Assembly: GCA_047495785.1 (NCBI GenBank)
Contig: JBLDXI010000040.1
Location: 1-64,000 of the forward strand
From: Lepidodermella squamata
Lineage: Eukaryota; Gastrotricha
Direction of reading: 5' to 3'
Length of the DNA stretch: 64,000 nt
The notes below the pieces were generated by a model. It worked only from the letters and a program-made list of their open reading frames with translations, made no database searches and was not told the DNA's origin. The stretch's first letter is position 1, and each line of letters begins with the position of its first letter. A program made the translations under genes and the position numbers. This document shows, one piece after another, positions 20,420 to 32,189 of this stretch.

Positions 20420-22005
20420 TTAATCGTCGACTGCCTTGGTAGGTTCGGCCGTGGGCTGGGCCGGGCGGGGCTGGTGCGTAGCAGATGCTGCCGAAAGGAT
20501 AGTTGTTAACCCATTGATAATACCTGCAGGGTTCGTATTCTGTAAAGCTTTGCTGAAGTGCGTGGACAGGGCGGCTGTTATAGCTTCGCAGACGATCTTC
20601 GCGATCAAAGCTTTGAATTGCTCATTGTTGATCAGATTTTCTGCAAGAGCTTGCATCGATATATTCTGCTGAGGCGTCGTCTATTGCTCAACATTCTGTT
20701 TCTTTACAGCAGCGTTCTGAGTCGATGGTTGCCAAGCTAATTTTTCTGGCAACGGTGCAGGGATGAATGTCTTCTGTTGTTCTGGGTGGAGGATTTTGTC
20801 CACTGCTTCCCGCTCGAGCTTGCGAATCTCCTGCTGCTTTCGCAGTAGCGCCGGACAGCCGCGGCTCCCCGCTCCGTGTCCTTTTTTCTCGCAATTGACA
20901 CAGAAACGCTGGTCAATGTCGTCTTTGGCTTCGCAGTCGGCATATTTGTGGGGCCCAGCGCAGTGACTGCACTTAAGGGGGCCAGTGCATTGACGTAGGA
21001 GGTGGTTGTGAGATTGACACCTGCTGCAGCGCCCTCCTGTGTCGGGTGCAGGTTTTAGGAGCGTTGCTTCGATTGTGAATATCCTATCGTGACCATTCCG
21101 TTGATTAGCTTTGCAGCCTCCTCTGGGCTTGACATGAGGCATATGAATTCAGCATGGCTCTTGAATGCTCTTCTGACTGGGTAAATTTGCTCTGCTTGTG
21201 GCCATAGCTGCTTCAGTGTTTCCGAAGTCATCGATTTCGGCGCGTTCCGAACGTGTACCGAACGTTTTTGCTGCGTTGCGATTTCTTGGGCTGTGTAATG
21301 TCGGCCGGAGCCGGCTGTTTTGCTCGGTTCTTCTTCAGGGAATAGTCTGTAATAGTGTGCAGTACGATGGGCTACGGCTTTTCCTTCGAAGGCCGATGAG
21401 GGCAGGTTGGATAGCAGGTTTTCAGCATCTCCTGGGGTGCTGCAAATGATCCTGACACCGCCGTTTGGGTAATCAAAGATGTATTTTATTCGAAGGCCAG
21501 GCATTTTCTCACCAAGCTCGGCAGCAACTGTGTTCGAGTTATATTTAGCCGGGTCGAAGCCATCGATCGCGACGGTCAGTTTTTCCCTGGACTTCGCATC
21601 CAACAGGTTGTCCTTGTTGGTTTTGCGGTCTACTTGTTCTTCGTCTGGGGTTACGTCGTCGGGTGATGACTCCTCACCGTTTCCAGATTTGAAGTTTTTA
21701 CCAGCACGGTTCGAGTGATGTATTGGTGTTCTGTCCCCGGCGGTGCTCCTTTTTTCTGCTGGACTGATCGGCGAATTGTTGTTGGTTTGTTGGTCGTCCT
21801 GCTGATCGCCAGGCCCTGGGATGGATCCCGAGCTAGTCGCCTTGCGCTTAACTGTCGCTTGGTTCTGTTTGTCAGGGATCGGTTTAGAACCACCCGTGGT
21901 TTTCAGGAAACTTGTCCTGATGTCAGCCTGATGATGATTTCCCGGCCCTCGTTGGCCGCCGCCTAAAAAGCCACCTCTGCCACTATTACCGCGGCCGGAG
22001 GCCAT
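20420..22005 (-). pseudogene. Jockey-clade LINE ORF1 (gag-like, zinc knuckles), degenerate
   Basis: Starts at ATG 22005 with a Gly/Arg-rich MASGRGNSGRGG tract, a Ser/Pro-rich region, then an RNA-binding-type core and three C2HC zinc knuckles between about 20870 and 21040 (CSRCQSHNHLLRQC; CSHCAGPHKYADC; CVNCEKKGHG). Such triple knuckles are typical of Jockey and related LINE ORF1 proteins, which bind the element RNA. The frame is broken by a frameshift between about 21055 and 21142 and by a TAG at 20681; after that TAG the same frame continues to 20420. It lies about 200 bp upstream of ORF2 on the same strand. Confidence 0.85.
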
Positions 22006-24749
22006 CTTCTTATAAGGCCTGGCTTAATGAAACTGTGATAGTTTGATTAAAATTTGGAATAAAATGATGAAAGGAAATATTGGCTTAGTGCCAGTATGTT
22101 AATTTCTGAGGGTTGGCGTAAAATAAAATAAAAGTTGAAAAAAATTAGAGAGAAAAAGCACGTGCTTACGAGAACGAAAAACGAAAAACGAAACACATCT
22201 AATTCAATTTTATGAAAAGCCATGGATGCCGGTGGGTAGTCGTAGAAAGCCGTGGAAAACGATGGAAACCGCGCGGTTTCAATGGAAAGTCGTGCAATTG
22301 TGTGCGCGAGCGGTTGCGCAACCAAATCGCGACCGAAAGCCGTGGAAAGCGCGAGTGAGTGCGTGGAATTGTGTGGGCTATAACCACGGGCAGGAGAAAA
22401 GTCGATTTCGACGTTTTCCGCGTCGTTTTGAGAACAATGGCGCACATTAAACAATAGCGGGTTATTGTCATATGACTCGCATTCACATGCTGTTTTTCCT
22501 ATACAATTTCGCGATTTATAATTTTGCTGTTTTCTCGATTGAAAATTTCATCAAATGCACCTCTTTTTCTCAACAAAACGATATAAATTTCGTTCAAATA
22601 TTCTAATTTTTGGCCTACTTATATAAGCAGTCCTCCACGCCGCGCTGTCACCTGTTTTCTTTCACGAATTTTCCAATACATATATTATAAAAGCGGAATC
22701 AAAGGTGCGTGCTATAACTCGAAAAATTTGAGAATATACCTTGCTTTATTTTTTTATGACAAATTTTTTGGTGCTAAAACCGCCGTGAGACTCGCAAATT
22801 TTCCTTTAATTGTAGCGTTTGGCGCGCGTTTGATTTTTAGTGAAAATAAACATTTTGATTTTTCCGACTTTCGTCAAATTTTTGGACACCTTACCTTGAT
22901 AGCGCTCCCGTGTGAATACGCGTAAATGTAGCAATTTTCCGCTGAATTTTCAGAGACCAAGCCCGTCATTGCAGCCCTCATGGTTGTTAAAATATGAGAG
23001 GCGCGGTAAATCGCGTTCTTCATCCTATTTTTAGCGTGCCGGCGGCGTCTGCTCGCAGTCGGGTTCTGCCAAATTTAAAACGTATTTCACTGCTTTGTGT
23101 GCACGAAGAAATCACACTGGCCGACGTAGAATTTCAAGACGAAACGAACGAGACTAAGCTCATTGTTGTATCCCTCACAGTTTTTTGGCTATAATAGTTC
23201 CACCATAAAACTTGAAATTTTTCAATTTTGCTGTATTCGTAAACGAAGTACGATATTATGATATCAATATCGCCAAATTATAAAGAAATAGCTCCTCTGA
23301 CATCAGCCCGCGCGGCCGAACTTCAAACATTTTTAAATCTATGCGCGCGCCACCTGAGTCTAATACCACAAGTCACAAGGCGCGCCCAGGTTAAATTTAT
23401 TTTTAAAGCGAGCGCCCGCGGTCGTTAAATATCATCGTATTATGAAGCAATGCTGGATTCATGGCGCGCTCGAGAAATTAATAAATTATAACCGGCCTGT
23501 CTTTCTCGCGCGCAAGCGAGCTAATTTCTATATGATAAATTTAGGAAAATTAACAAAATAATAACAAATCAACGAAATGAAATTTGAATCTTTGCAAATT
23601 ACTTATTAGAAAATCTGTAGCTTGATATTGGTTAATATATGACGCTTCTTTTGTTTCAGGTTTCGTATTCGCATACAGCGAACCTTCGAAGATCGAGTAA
23701 ATCCTTAGGTAGAAAAAACTAAAAAAATGAATAAAATGAATAAGCTGAGAATCATGAAGAAATAAACACGTGTTTCTTTAATAAAAATAACGAAATTGCA
23801 AAAGGAAAAAGGAGTATAACTAAAAATTCTGTAGCGATCCAGCTTGAAAAAATCGAATCTTCGCCTAAAACACCGACGGCTTCGAGGATGAAGATGAAGA
23901 AAAAAGCCAACTAACCGTAATAGTGTTGCTCATATTTTGCCTCACACAAAAAACTGATATCATAGCATACACGGGTTGGACACTGTTTCATTGTAACGAA
24001 GTTTAGCGTCGTTTCGCTATACCATCTATGCCGTCAAACGCCTGTGGCTGTAACAGGCTTCAAAAAATTTTTGGATAATTAAGCTGCAGCTCATTGATAT
24101 GAAATTGAGAATCGTTTCGCCCTACGGCGATACATCATAGCACGCAGGCCGCTATGTTTGAACGCGGCAATATTAAACACTGTTTCACCCGTGTTTGTGA
24201 TAATGGCATAGGCTCTATAGCCACGCAACTTGGTAACAGTGGCAAAAGCGTTGTTTGGCCTGCGTCAAAGCAACGAGCAAACCGATTAATTCGCCAGTTG
24301 ATACACTCAAGCTTTATCATCAAACGCCGGTGGCTGTGGCAGGCCTCAAGAAAAAACGCAGATAATTAGCGTAGAGTTCATTGATACGACAGTTTATGCT
24401 TACCTCCTCTCTGACTTTTAAACCACGGATTGTCACCGCGCTCGGCCACTCTTCGAGGCGTATTAACTCGATAAGACCTCAAGGTAGCCGCGTTTGGAAG
24501 GAAGCAAATAAATGTCGTCCGGGAGACAGTGAATTATCCCGTTGTAAGGCATACATTTAGTTCCTTTCGACACGGCCTATGCGAGGGATTTCTGTTACAC
24601 CTAGCTGTTATTCAAATTGTATATAAGATACGGCAGTAACTACTGCGTTCGACAGAAGCTTTTGACTTTGCCTACAAAAGCAGCCTTATTTTTCCTTTTG
24701 CATCATCTTCTTTTTTCTGCCTTTCTAAATCCTAAAATATATTTCACGA
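22006..24749. other. Non-coding: LINE 5' region, then AT-rich sequence
   Basis: About 22006-22450 is probably the LINE 5' untranslated region; it contains repeated CCGTGGAAA words. Beyond that I see no gene. 23.3-23.5 kb has several GCGCGC-rich patches. A roughly 70 bp segment at 24036-24106 recurs imperfectly at 24316-24386 (CAAACGCC.GTGGCTGT core, ending CATTGATA), about 280 bp apart. Confidence 0.55.
24620..24627 (+). promoter_or_regulatory. Candidate TATA box of CysR1
   Basis: TATATAAG lies 122 bp upstream of the CysR1 start codon, followed by a pyrimidine-rich leader. Placement is plausible for a TATA-driven gene. CysR3 and CysR5 have a closer, better conserved TATA element. Confidence 0.35.
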
Positions 24750-25682
24750 ATGTTCGCTCTTAGTTGTGCCGTATTTCTGGCCATATTGACAAATAGCGAC
24801 GCTTGCCCAGCATCATCAACAGTAGGGACAACAACGACGACAACTACAACGCCATGCCCTTCTTTACCAGCATCCAACTCGCCAAGCCCGTCGCCAACAT
24901 GCTCGCCTGGTTCAAGCTGCGTCACATCAGCGGAAACTTGCTCATCACCGAACGTGTGCGTTACGTCAGCCCAGGCCTGTACTGATGCGACTAAATCATG
25001 CACAGCCACGGTGAAGATCTGGAACCTATTACAAAATCCTAATCTAATCTTATTTTGCAATGTAGCCTGTATTCAATCTATGTAAAATCGATACGATAGG
25101 CGGTCCAGGAATTGGCAAAAAGGGAACTAAATTTTGCCTCGCCAACGCCGGAGCCTGCAATCTCTTGACCGGCGGCACAGTAAAACCACTCATGTTACGT
25201 TGGCACTGCCTAATTTTATGCTCTATAGCAAGTTTCTGGGTCACCAAACACATTTTCCACCTTCGCCTTATGCTGCGCACAAACGGGGCCTAATGTCTTT
25301 TACGAGCCAGCTGTTATTACAGGATCTCCTCCAACATATACAATGATTTGCGTTGGGGCAACTTCCGGAGCTTCATACTTCATAACAGGCCCAGATCCTG
25401 GTAGCTCAGCTACACAGGGTACCTGCGTACGCTTCCCGAACACTGCTTCAGCACCAACCGACGTCGCCAACGAAAATTCCGGTTTTGTAAGATGCTTCTA
25501 AGACTTGTCTCATTTTTCCACATTATTAACTCTTATTACTTTAACAGACTAGAAGAGTTCCAGGCAACGGCTATCCAGACTATGCTATGTGCTGCTATTC
25601 CCTTGGCGGCAATTCAAATGCCCAGGTACCTGGGACTGTTTCCCTCTATGGACTGACAATTGAAAAATGCAGCACTCTTTGA
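24750..25682 (+). CDS. CysR1, secreted Cys-rich protein, four exons
   Basis: Exons 24750-25010, 25066-25179, 25229-25486, 25548-25682; every exon is a multiple of three, all junctions are GT-AG in phase 0, product about 255 aa. Exon 1 encodes a signal peptide (FALSCAVFLAILTNSDAC) and a Thr/Ser/Pro/Cys-rich tract. Exon 2 has FNLC and KFCLANAGAC. Exon 3 has FSTFALCCAQ, MICVGA and GTCVRFPNTAS. Exon 4 has MCCYSLGGN and LYGLTIEKC. The same exon pattern occurs in CysR2, CysR3 and CysR5. Function unknown; the signal peptide and many cysteines suggest an extracellular disulphide-bonded protein. The intron-exon model was made by hand from family alignment. Confidence 0.82.
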
Positions 25683-25839
25683 AACAGCTTTGATCAAAGT
25701 CTTGCATCGACTGCATTGATGTTTTCACTTTATCGCCATTTGTTTCACCTGATAGCATTCCCTAGCAATTTATTGATGCAGACTAGAGATTACTCATCAG
25801 ATTTTCATTTTAAAGCTAATACTGCAGAAACAGTCACAT

Positions 25840-26025
25840 ATCGATAGCGACGTTGAATAACTCGGATTTAGGCTTATTTACATCCATTTCAAGGTGATAG
25901 GTGACAAGTCTTTTGTTTTTGACTCTTTATTCACGTTGAAAAACCCGCTTTTTATTTGTAACGTGCGGCCTTGAAACGGATGTAAACAAGCCTAAAACCG
26001 AGTTATTCAACGTCGCTATCGATAG
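25840..26025. mobile_element. 186 bp MITE with ~55 bp terminal inverted repeats
   Basis: The left end ATCGATAGCGACGTTGAAT is matched by the inverse right end through about 55 bp with few mismatches, leaving a short loop. It is flanked by direct repeats GTCACAT (25833-25839 and 26026-26032), a clear target-site duplication. It sits between CysR1 and a duplicated piece of the CysR1 last exon. Confidence 0.85.
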
Positions 26026-26145
26026 GTCACATTATTTGTTGAGCAATTTCTCCGTTTCATTATTTGAATTTAGAAAGTAAAATACCTATACATGCAGAGA
26101 CATACAAAAATCGCGGCTTTTTGTTTTTTTTCGAGTTTTTCGAAT

Positions 26146-26188
26146 GTCCCTCTACGGACTGACTATTGAAAAATGCACCACTAGCTGA
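26146..26188 (+). pseudogene. Duplicated fragment of the CysR1 last exon
   Basis: Encodes SLYGLTIEKCTTS and a stop, nearly the same as the end of CysR1 at 25638-25682. The following 60 bp also resemble the CysR1 3' region. It is a partial duplication about 500 bp downstream, with the MITE lying between the two copies. Confidence 0.75.
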
Positions 26189-26743
26189 AAGACCTTTGTA
26201 TTGCATTGACTATTGGGCTGACGTTTTCATGTTATAACAATTTGTTGCCTTGCGGTTACTCGTCCAGATATGTACACATATACTTCTAAGTACAGGCTAG
26301 TGGCAAATTCTTTGCCCTTATTTGTAACCTTCCCTGAATCATTCGGGAATTAAATCCGTATTGGTTCTGACGCATAACAAATGTCGGTTTTATTGTGTAA
26401 ATGTTGCCGCTTGAGATTCATCTTTATACACTTTGAGCACCAAATCGGCTCAATTTGTAACTTCGAAGTTACAGGCGGATATTGCATGAGAATAATATTC
26501 ACTTCTTTTAATTGCATTCATTCTCGGGTGTGAGACTCTTCTGCCGCAGCCATGCTCTGAAGGAACAATTCGGAAATCAACAGAGTGTAATTTTTACAAG
26601 ACTCGCCCATTCCAAGCTCCTGAACAATCTGTGCAAAGTGAAGACAGCTAATGAAATTCCAAAATAGCACAAATTTCGCAGCAATAACTTCAGCCACAAC
26701 GGCTCACTCTAGTATGCATATACCATTTCGCGTGATGGAGCAG

Positions 26744-27692
26744 ATCGGAAAATGGGCCAGCCTCTGTTAGCTTATTCCATCTCTTATTCCTACACAAAAG
26801 GTATCGCTTTCCAATCGCTGCGATCTGCCTCAACGTCACCCAATGCATTCTGAGCTAATCAAACTTCGTTCTAGTAAGCCTCGTTATGTTCGAATTATTT
26901 CAAAAGGGTTGCAATGCGAGAGATGTCGAGGTCCTGTTACACCTTCTGTGGGCCAGTGCTTCAACAATAGCCCCTATTCTGGTATATTCAGGTTACGCTT
27001 ATGTGATGGCCCTGAAGTGGGCGTACGAATCGGCTGCAAATATCATTGGAACGCAAATCGTTTTCTCTCCGATTCTACTTGCCGGACTTTACGCCGAGAA
27101 CTACACTCGGGCCGATTTCGACTTTGGAACAAAAGAACCATTGCTTATCGATTTCAGGCGTTCTGTTCATCATTGAAATCGTTCAATTGGCAAATTTCCG
27201 ATGCAAACCTTCAGCTGAATCATCCGTCTTGGAAATTGGATCCAGTTCACTCCTGAATCCACCGAAATTCTTCTGCTATGGAAGTATCGAACAGAGCTTG
27301 AAAACTGTTCGAGCCTGTTTGACGTTGACAGTCATTCTAATGCTGTTAGCTTATGAAATCGGCGAATCTTCATTGGCCTGCTTAAATAAAGATAAGGATT
27401 CAGTGACAACTGTTTTACTGATCCCAGCACTCTACACTCTATCGAGCCATTTCTTCTTCACGCTAATGATGTTGCCCAAGGACAAGCTGTATAACGTTGG
27501 AACGATTTTGTATGCCCTTATACATGGGGTTGATTTTTCGGTGATTCTGTGCGTAGCTTGGCATTGCTGTACTTTACAGCGATGGGGAATTTCAAGTTCA
27601 AGCTTGAATGTTTAGCCCTGATAGGGGCTGAATTTGTTCTGTGGATTTTCGATGTGGCAGCTAAATTTTATGCATATCGCAGCCTGCATTAA
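26744..27692 (+). pseudogene. TM-family pseudogene related to gene A
   Basis: Homology to gene A runs through the whole length: MEQ start at 26744, KRYRFPIAAICLNVTQC (the YERYR region and TM1), LLWASASTIAPILVYSGYAY, IIEIVQLANFRCK, then the signature SHFFFTLMMLPKDKLYN and C-terminal FVLWIFDVAAKFYAY ending at TAA 27690-27692. The frame is broken by at least three shifts (near 26790, 27150 and 27570) and an in-frame TAA after the first membrane segment. It is a dead family member on the same strand as CysR1 and CysR2. Confidence 0.8.
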
Positions 27693-28115
27693 TCTCTTGC
27701 AACATTTTGACAAATAAAACAAGAAGACTTCACTTGCAAATTGTTCGTTATTATCGTAGAAGAAATCGATAATAAAATAGTTGCACAAACAATGAGGAAC
27801 GTTGAGATTAAGGGTAAGAACGAAGTTTAAAAATAAAGCCTAAATTATGTGTAGTTTCTTGGTCGCTTGTAGCGATAAAAAGTGTATTCTCAAGTAACTG
27901 ACCATTTCAAAAGCATCCTAACATGCAGGTATTGGCATGTGAGCATCGTTTTTAAGCAGTGTAGCCATTACCTTGTTTCATATTCTATCGCGTTAATATT
28001 ACTATTGACATGCTAGCTTTTATATCTGTCATCCTGGCTATTCAGACTGAATTTGGCCATTTTTACTTTATTTCACTGAAATGAAGTGAAAATATGATAG
28101 ATGATACACCGGCGC

Positions 28116-28129
28116 GTTACCATAGCAAC
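28116..28129 (+). promoter_or_regulatory. X-box-like site (RFX/DAF-19 consensus)
   Basis: GTTACCATAGCAAC fits the 14 bp RFX-family X-box consensus GTYNCCATRGNAAC at every position. It lies 118 bp upstream of the CysR2 start. In nematodes DAF-19 X-boxes at this distance mark genes of ciliated sensory neurons; whether that applies here depends on the species. Confidence 0.5.
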
Positions 28130-28165
28130 GGTTGCGTGAGAAATACCTAGCAACCGTTGCTATGG
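28120..28165. repeat. Perfect 16 bp inverted repeat overlapping the X-box
   Basis: CCATAGCAACGGTTGC at 28120-28135 and its exact complement at 28150-28165 are separated by 14 bp. The second arm resembles a split X-box (GTTGCTATGG, five extra bases, GTAAC), so this may be a duplicated site in reverse orientation. Confidence 0.85.
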
Positions 28166-28246
28166 ATTGCGTAACAACATTTTTCTCCCCCCTTTCCCTC
28201 ACAAAATGATCAAATTTCAGCTAAATTGCTAGAATTTAGGTGCGGA

Positions 28247-29177
28247 ATGGCGAAATTCCGAGTTTGCTTAATCTTTGTTACTGCAATTTCATCATCGCTA
28301 GTCAAAGGAAACAATGCTTGCGCCCCAGCTGGAAGAGATAGCTCGACATTTGTACCATTCACGCAACCACCCGGCACCATGGTGTACGTATCCGTAGACA
28401 ATCTATGCATGGACAAATCTAAAAGCTGTGTCCCAACCACGAATCCGTGCCGGGATACATCAAAAAGCTGCCTGTCATCTGCTAATCCATGTACAGGGGG
28501 TCAAACATGCCAAGTACCGGTGAGAAGCGAATGCATTTTTCGATGAATTTTTCTGATTATTTACTTCAATATAGAAGTCGTTTAATCTCTGCCAGATCCC
28601 CACTCAAGGAGGTTTTGATTTCACGCAAGTCGTTAAATACTGCCTAGCTAATCCTGATGTTAGCTGCGAAGTCTTAACTGGTGGATCAAAAGCTCCGGTT
28701 AGTCTTGAAATTGATCGCATTTGGCTTTGAAACTAATTGGCTCAATGCCAGCTGTCACCAGCTTTCACGTCGTTCGATCTTTGCTGCGCCTCTACAACAT
28801 CGTTCGCTTCAAATATCAGATTCGAACCTATACCGCAAGACTTTGCCCCGGTTTACGCCTGTGTCGGGGCGGCTTCACCGCGGCCGTATTCGATAACAGG
28901 CGAAACTTACGATTCAGCACAGGGTTACTGCATTCGCTGGCCTCACACGGCCATGAATAACAAGTCAGCCCAGATTTACACACGTTTGGTAAAACTTTCG
29001 ATTTCCTGATTTTTCGTGAATAATTCTTAAAATTAGGCTGTGAAAGGAGGTATCTATCAATTCGAAAGTTTCTCCGCATGTTGCCTCGCACTTGGAAGTA
29101 CGGCAGGTGCTTCGGGGAGTCTCACTGCAACAGCTTACGGCATCTCAGGCTGGGAAGCTTGTTATTCCAGTAATTGA
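28247..29177 (+). CDS. CysR2, secreted Cys-rich protein, four exons
   Basis: Exons 28247-28519, 28575-28697, 28752-28988, 29037-29177; all GT-AG, all phase 0, about 257 aa. Exon 1: signal peptide (FRVCLIFVTAISSSLVKG) and repeated C(V/L)..(T/S)NPC units. Exon 2: acceptor chosen at AATATAG so that it starts KSFNLCQIPT, matching FNLC/YQLC/FQLC in the paralogues. Exon 3: FTSFDLCCASTTSFASNIRF, YACVGAASPRPY, and GYCIRWPHTA, the only member with IRW in place of VRF. Exon 4: FSACCLALGST and AYGISGWEACYSSN. Probably secreted; function unknown. The X-box-like site lies upstream. Confidence 0.82.
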
Positions 29178-29988
29178 ACAGAGCTGCTAAATATTGAGAA
29201 GTTAAAGCTTTCATTTTCATTAATTCATTTGTCAATAAAATATTGATAGGCAACATATTTTTCGCATTTATTTGAAATATCTTCTCATTACAGACATAAA
29301 GTTAGGTATCGAGCAGAAAAATAACACACAATTTGAATTATAATGAATTATCAGCCGAAATCTTCACAAGGCAGAGAAGATTTAAACCAAGTTAGGGATC
29401 CTCGACGGGAAAGAGAAAGGTGAATCCTGAGATTGCGAAGGTCTCCCCAAATTTGAATCATAAATTGTCGATTATTCTAAATCTAAGTATTCGCTATTAA
29501 AATACCATACCAATGTTCCCAGTCTCTCAACGGAATGTTATTTCCCATAGCAATCCCCAACTTTTCATTAGTTATAGTATTTCTATCATACTTTTTCGTA
29601 AACCTTCTCATGCGCTACGAACTCCTTAAAAACCTTTGCTTGAGAATTCAAATTTCGACTTGCTCGGTTCAAGTGGTCTAGAATGGTCTGAAGCTCAAGA
29701 GTCCAGAATATCAGTAGTAATAGAGTATAATATATACTATACGTATCCTATACTGACTACTGTTAAAGTCTTTTTTCGAAAACAAACCAGGCACTGCATG
29801 CCCAAGTGACGAGACAACTCTTTCAATGTTAAATAAACTGCAAAGCAAACTAGCGGCAGTTAATGGTAATCTATTACATACTATATTTCTACTTCTATGA
29901 ATTCCAATCGACCAGACAGTAATTCCTCTTCCCGCCTCTTAAATTGTTTTTCTCTTGTTTGCATTTCTCAACATAGTTTCCGTTGATT

Positions 29989-30263
29989 CGCCGCGTAAGG
30001 CTGAGCACTGAGCACATTTGCAGCTTTGAAAGGCCTCAGTGTAGCCCTGTTTGTCTCGTATGAGGCGAGAGAGGGTGTGCCGAGAGCGAAAAACAGCGTG
30101 CGGAGTGTCAACCGATGCCCGAGGTCGTCGACAGTAACAGACTCGCTGGTAAAACTGGTTAAGGTTCTAATTTCAGTACATTTTTACTATGAAAAAATAA
30201 ATTCATAGTAAATTCATGGCTGACTGAGCCATCGAAATATCGAACAGAATCGATCTTTCTTGA
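29989..30263 (+). repeat. Duplicated non-coding segment, copy 1
   Basis: About 90 percent identical to 31551-31822. A GC-richer core (GGCCTCAGTGTAGCCCTG through GCCCGAGGTCG) is followed by a perfect 10 bp stem, TTACTATGAA / TTCATAGTAA, present in both copies with loops of the same length. No open frame is shared. It could be a structured non-coding RNA gene or a repeat. Confidence 0.7.
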
Positions 30264-31550
30264 GACGTTAAGATTAGGAATTTAGGCTACAGAAGAGGAA
30301 TAAGGTCACTATACCGTATAGCTACTAAATCTGTAGACTGTAGACTCATTAGCATCGTGGCTCTTAAATTCTTCTCCCAATTTAACGATTTGAATCTAAG
30401 AACAAATTCAGTATAGTACGTGGATATCAATATCAATAATGGCAGCAAAAAAGCCAAGCTTTATCGGCTCAGCAGCATCATTAACCTAATCTGTCGACTC
30501 AATAGCATCGTGTGGCTCTTCCATTCTTCTCCCAGTCTCTTAATTAATTGCAATCGATTTCTTTTTATTCTGAAAAATTCACGCCTACAAGCCGTGAAAA
30601 TACTTTCCCTTCTTTTGCCGAATGTTGACCAACATCGAACAACTGCGTGGCTAAAAGTGGATCGTGTTGTTAAAAATGATGTAGCTTGGAATTTCGTATC
30701 CATAGAATTCGATGCCCTGGAGGTAATCTTTACCGATAGGCATCTCATTGCTCGATCGGCTTAATAGAATCGTGGCTATTCAATTCTTCGCCGAATCTCT
30801 CAGTCTTAATTAATCGGAATCAATTTCTTTTTCTTCACAATCCGTGAAAAAACATCCCCGGCTTTTACCGATGAACAACGAACACCTGCATGGCTAAAAG
30901 CGGATAAAGTTGCCCCTCTTTCAAGGAGCTGGTTAATCAAAGTCGAACGTTAGCTTACTGAAAGATTTAAAATCTAGTTTGGAAATGTTCAGCGCAACCA
31001 CTGGATCCCCCAGTCTTGATTAATTGGAATCGCTTTCTTTTTATCCTGAACAATTTCACGCCCACTTGCCGTGAAAATACTTTCCCGTCTTTTGCCGATT
31101 GTTGACTAACATCGAACAGCTGCGTGGCAAAAACTGTATCGTGCTGTTAAAAATGATTAATCTAGCTTGGAATTTCGCATCCAATTCTACGGCCCCTGTG
31201 TAGATCAGAGGTAAATGCATATTTTAAATTAGATGTTGGCGCTAATTTTCGTTAGACCCTACACTGGACATCACCGTATCGAATGACTGGAAGTTTCTAC
31301 TCCGCGAAGATTTGCTATATAGCCTTAACACTTAATGTGTTTTTGGTTGGAATGAAATCTCGGAAAGACGGAAAGGCGAACGAAATGCATCTAAGAACAA
31401 GCTCAGTTTAGTACCGAGTTCTGTATAGCAGCGGTTGTACGGCTCAGTCTTAATCTTAATCTTTCGCCAAATTCAACACTCACAGGGGAATGGAATCACA
31501 CGACCAACTTCATCGCTATAGAGGACTCTTCCTATGTGATGCTAGTTCTA

Positions 31551-31822
31551 TCGCGTAACGCTGAGCACAATTGCAGCTTGGAAAGGCCTCAGTGTAGCCC
31601 TGTTTGTCTCGTATGAGGCGAGAGAGGGCGGGTCGAGAGCGAAAAACAGCGTGCGGAGTTTCAACCAATGCCCGAGGTCGGCGACAGTAACAGACTCGCA
31701 TGTAATACTTGTTAAGGTTCTAATTTCAGTACATTTTTACTATGAAAAAATGAATTCATAGTAAATGATAGTCATGGCCGATTGAGCCATCGAAATATCT
31801 AACAGAATCGAACTTTCTTCTG
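31551..31822 (+). repeat. Duplicated non-coding segment, copy 2
   Basis: Second copy of 29989-30263. The terminal stem is conserved, with one loop change. Between the two copies a roughly 130 bp unit (TTTCTTTTTATTCTGAA start, GTGAAAATACTTTCCC core) occurs three times at about 30547, 30820 and 31028, and a 140 bp unit at about 31400-31545 recurs at 31815-31960. The whole 2 kb is thus a mosaic of local duplications. Confidence 0.7.
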
Positions 31823-32041
31823 TATAGATGCAGCGGTTGTACGGCTTGCGGCCCAGTATTACTCTTAATCTTTCGCCACATTCAACACTCACAGGGGAAT
31901 GGAAACACACGACCAACTGCATCGCTATAGATAATTCTTCCAATGTGATGTTAGTTCTATCCTCTCAGATGCTCTCAGATGCGCTAATGTCGCTCAACTT
32001 TCTAAAGATTTTCCCTTCCCTCTTCCTCCTTCCCCTTCACC

Positions 32042-32189
32042 CATAGAGCGAAGTAGGACCGCGGAACTGATAGGGATAAGGAAAGTCGACATAAGGGTCC
32101 CCCCTTTGGTCTTTTTCTGAGCTCACCTTGCGGACCGATGGAACTGGTAGGGATGATCCCTACCATCCCTAGCGGTACTTCGTTCTCTG
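32042..32189. mobile_element. hAT-like MITE, copy a (148 bp)
   Basis: Inverted termini CATAGAGCGAAGTAGG and the complement of GTACTTCGTTCTCTG, flanked by a perfect 8 bp duplication CCTTCACC (32034-32041, 32190-32197). An 8 bp duplication and CA...TG ends are hAT hallmarks. Internal AGGGTCCCCCCTTTGGTCT is shared with copies d and e. Confidence 0.85.

Larger units (their letters stand above)
27693..28246. other. Intergenic upstream of CysR2
   Basis: AT-rich and without coding signs. It contains the X-box-like site and the 16 bp inverted repeat described separately, and a CCCCCTTTCCCTC pyrimidine tract just before CysR2. Confidence 0.6.

Noticed and set aside
20681-20966. Several short open frames on both strands over the zinc-knuckle region
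   Set aside because: They are shadows of the LINE ORF1 in other frames.
30026-30208. Short frame in the duplicated non-coding block
   Set aside because: The second copy at 31.6 kb does not keep the frame, so it is unlikely to be coding.
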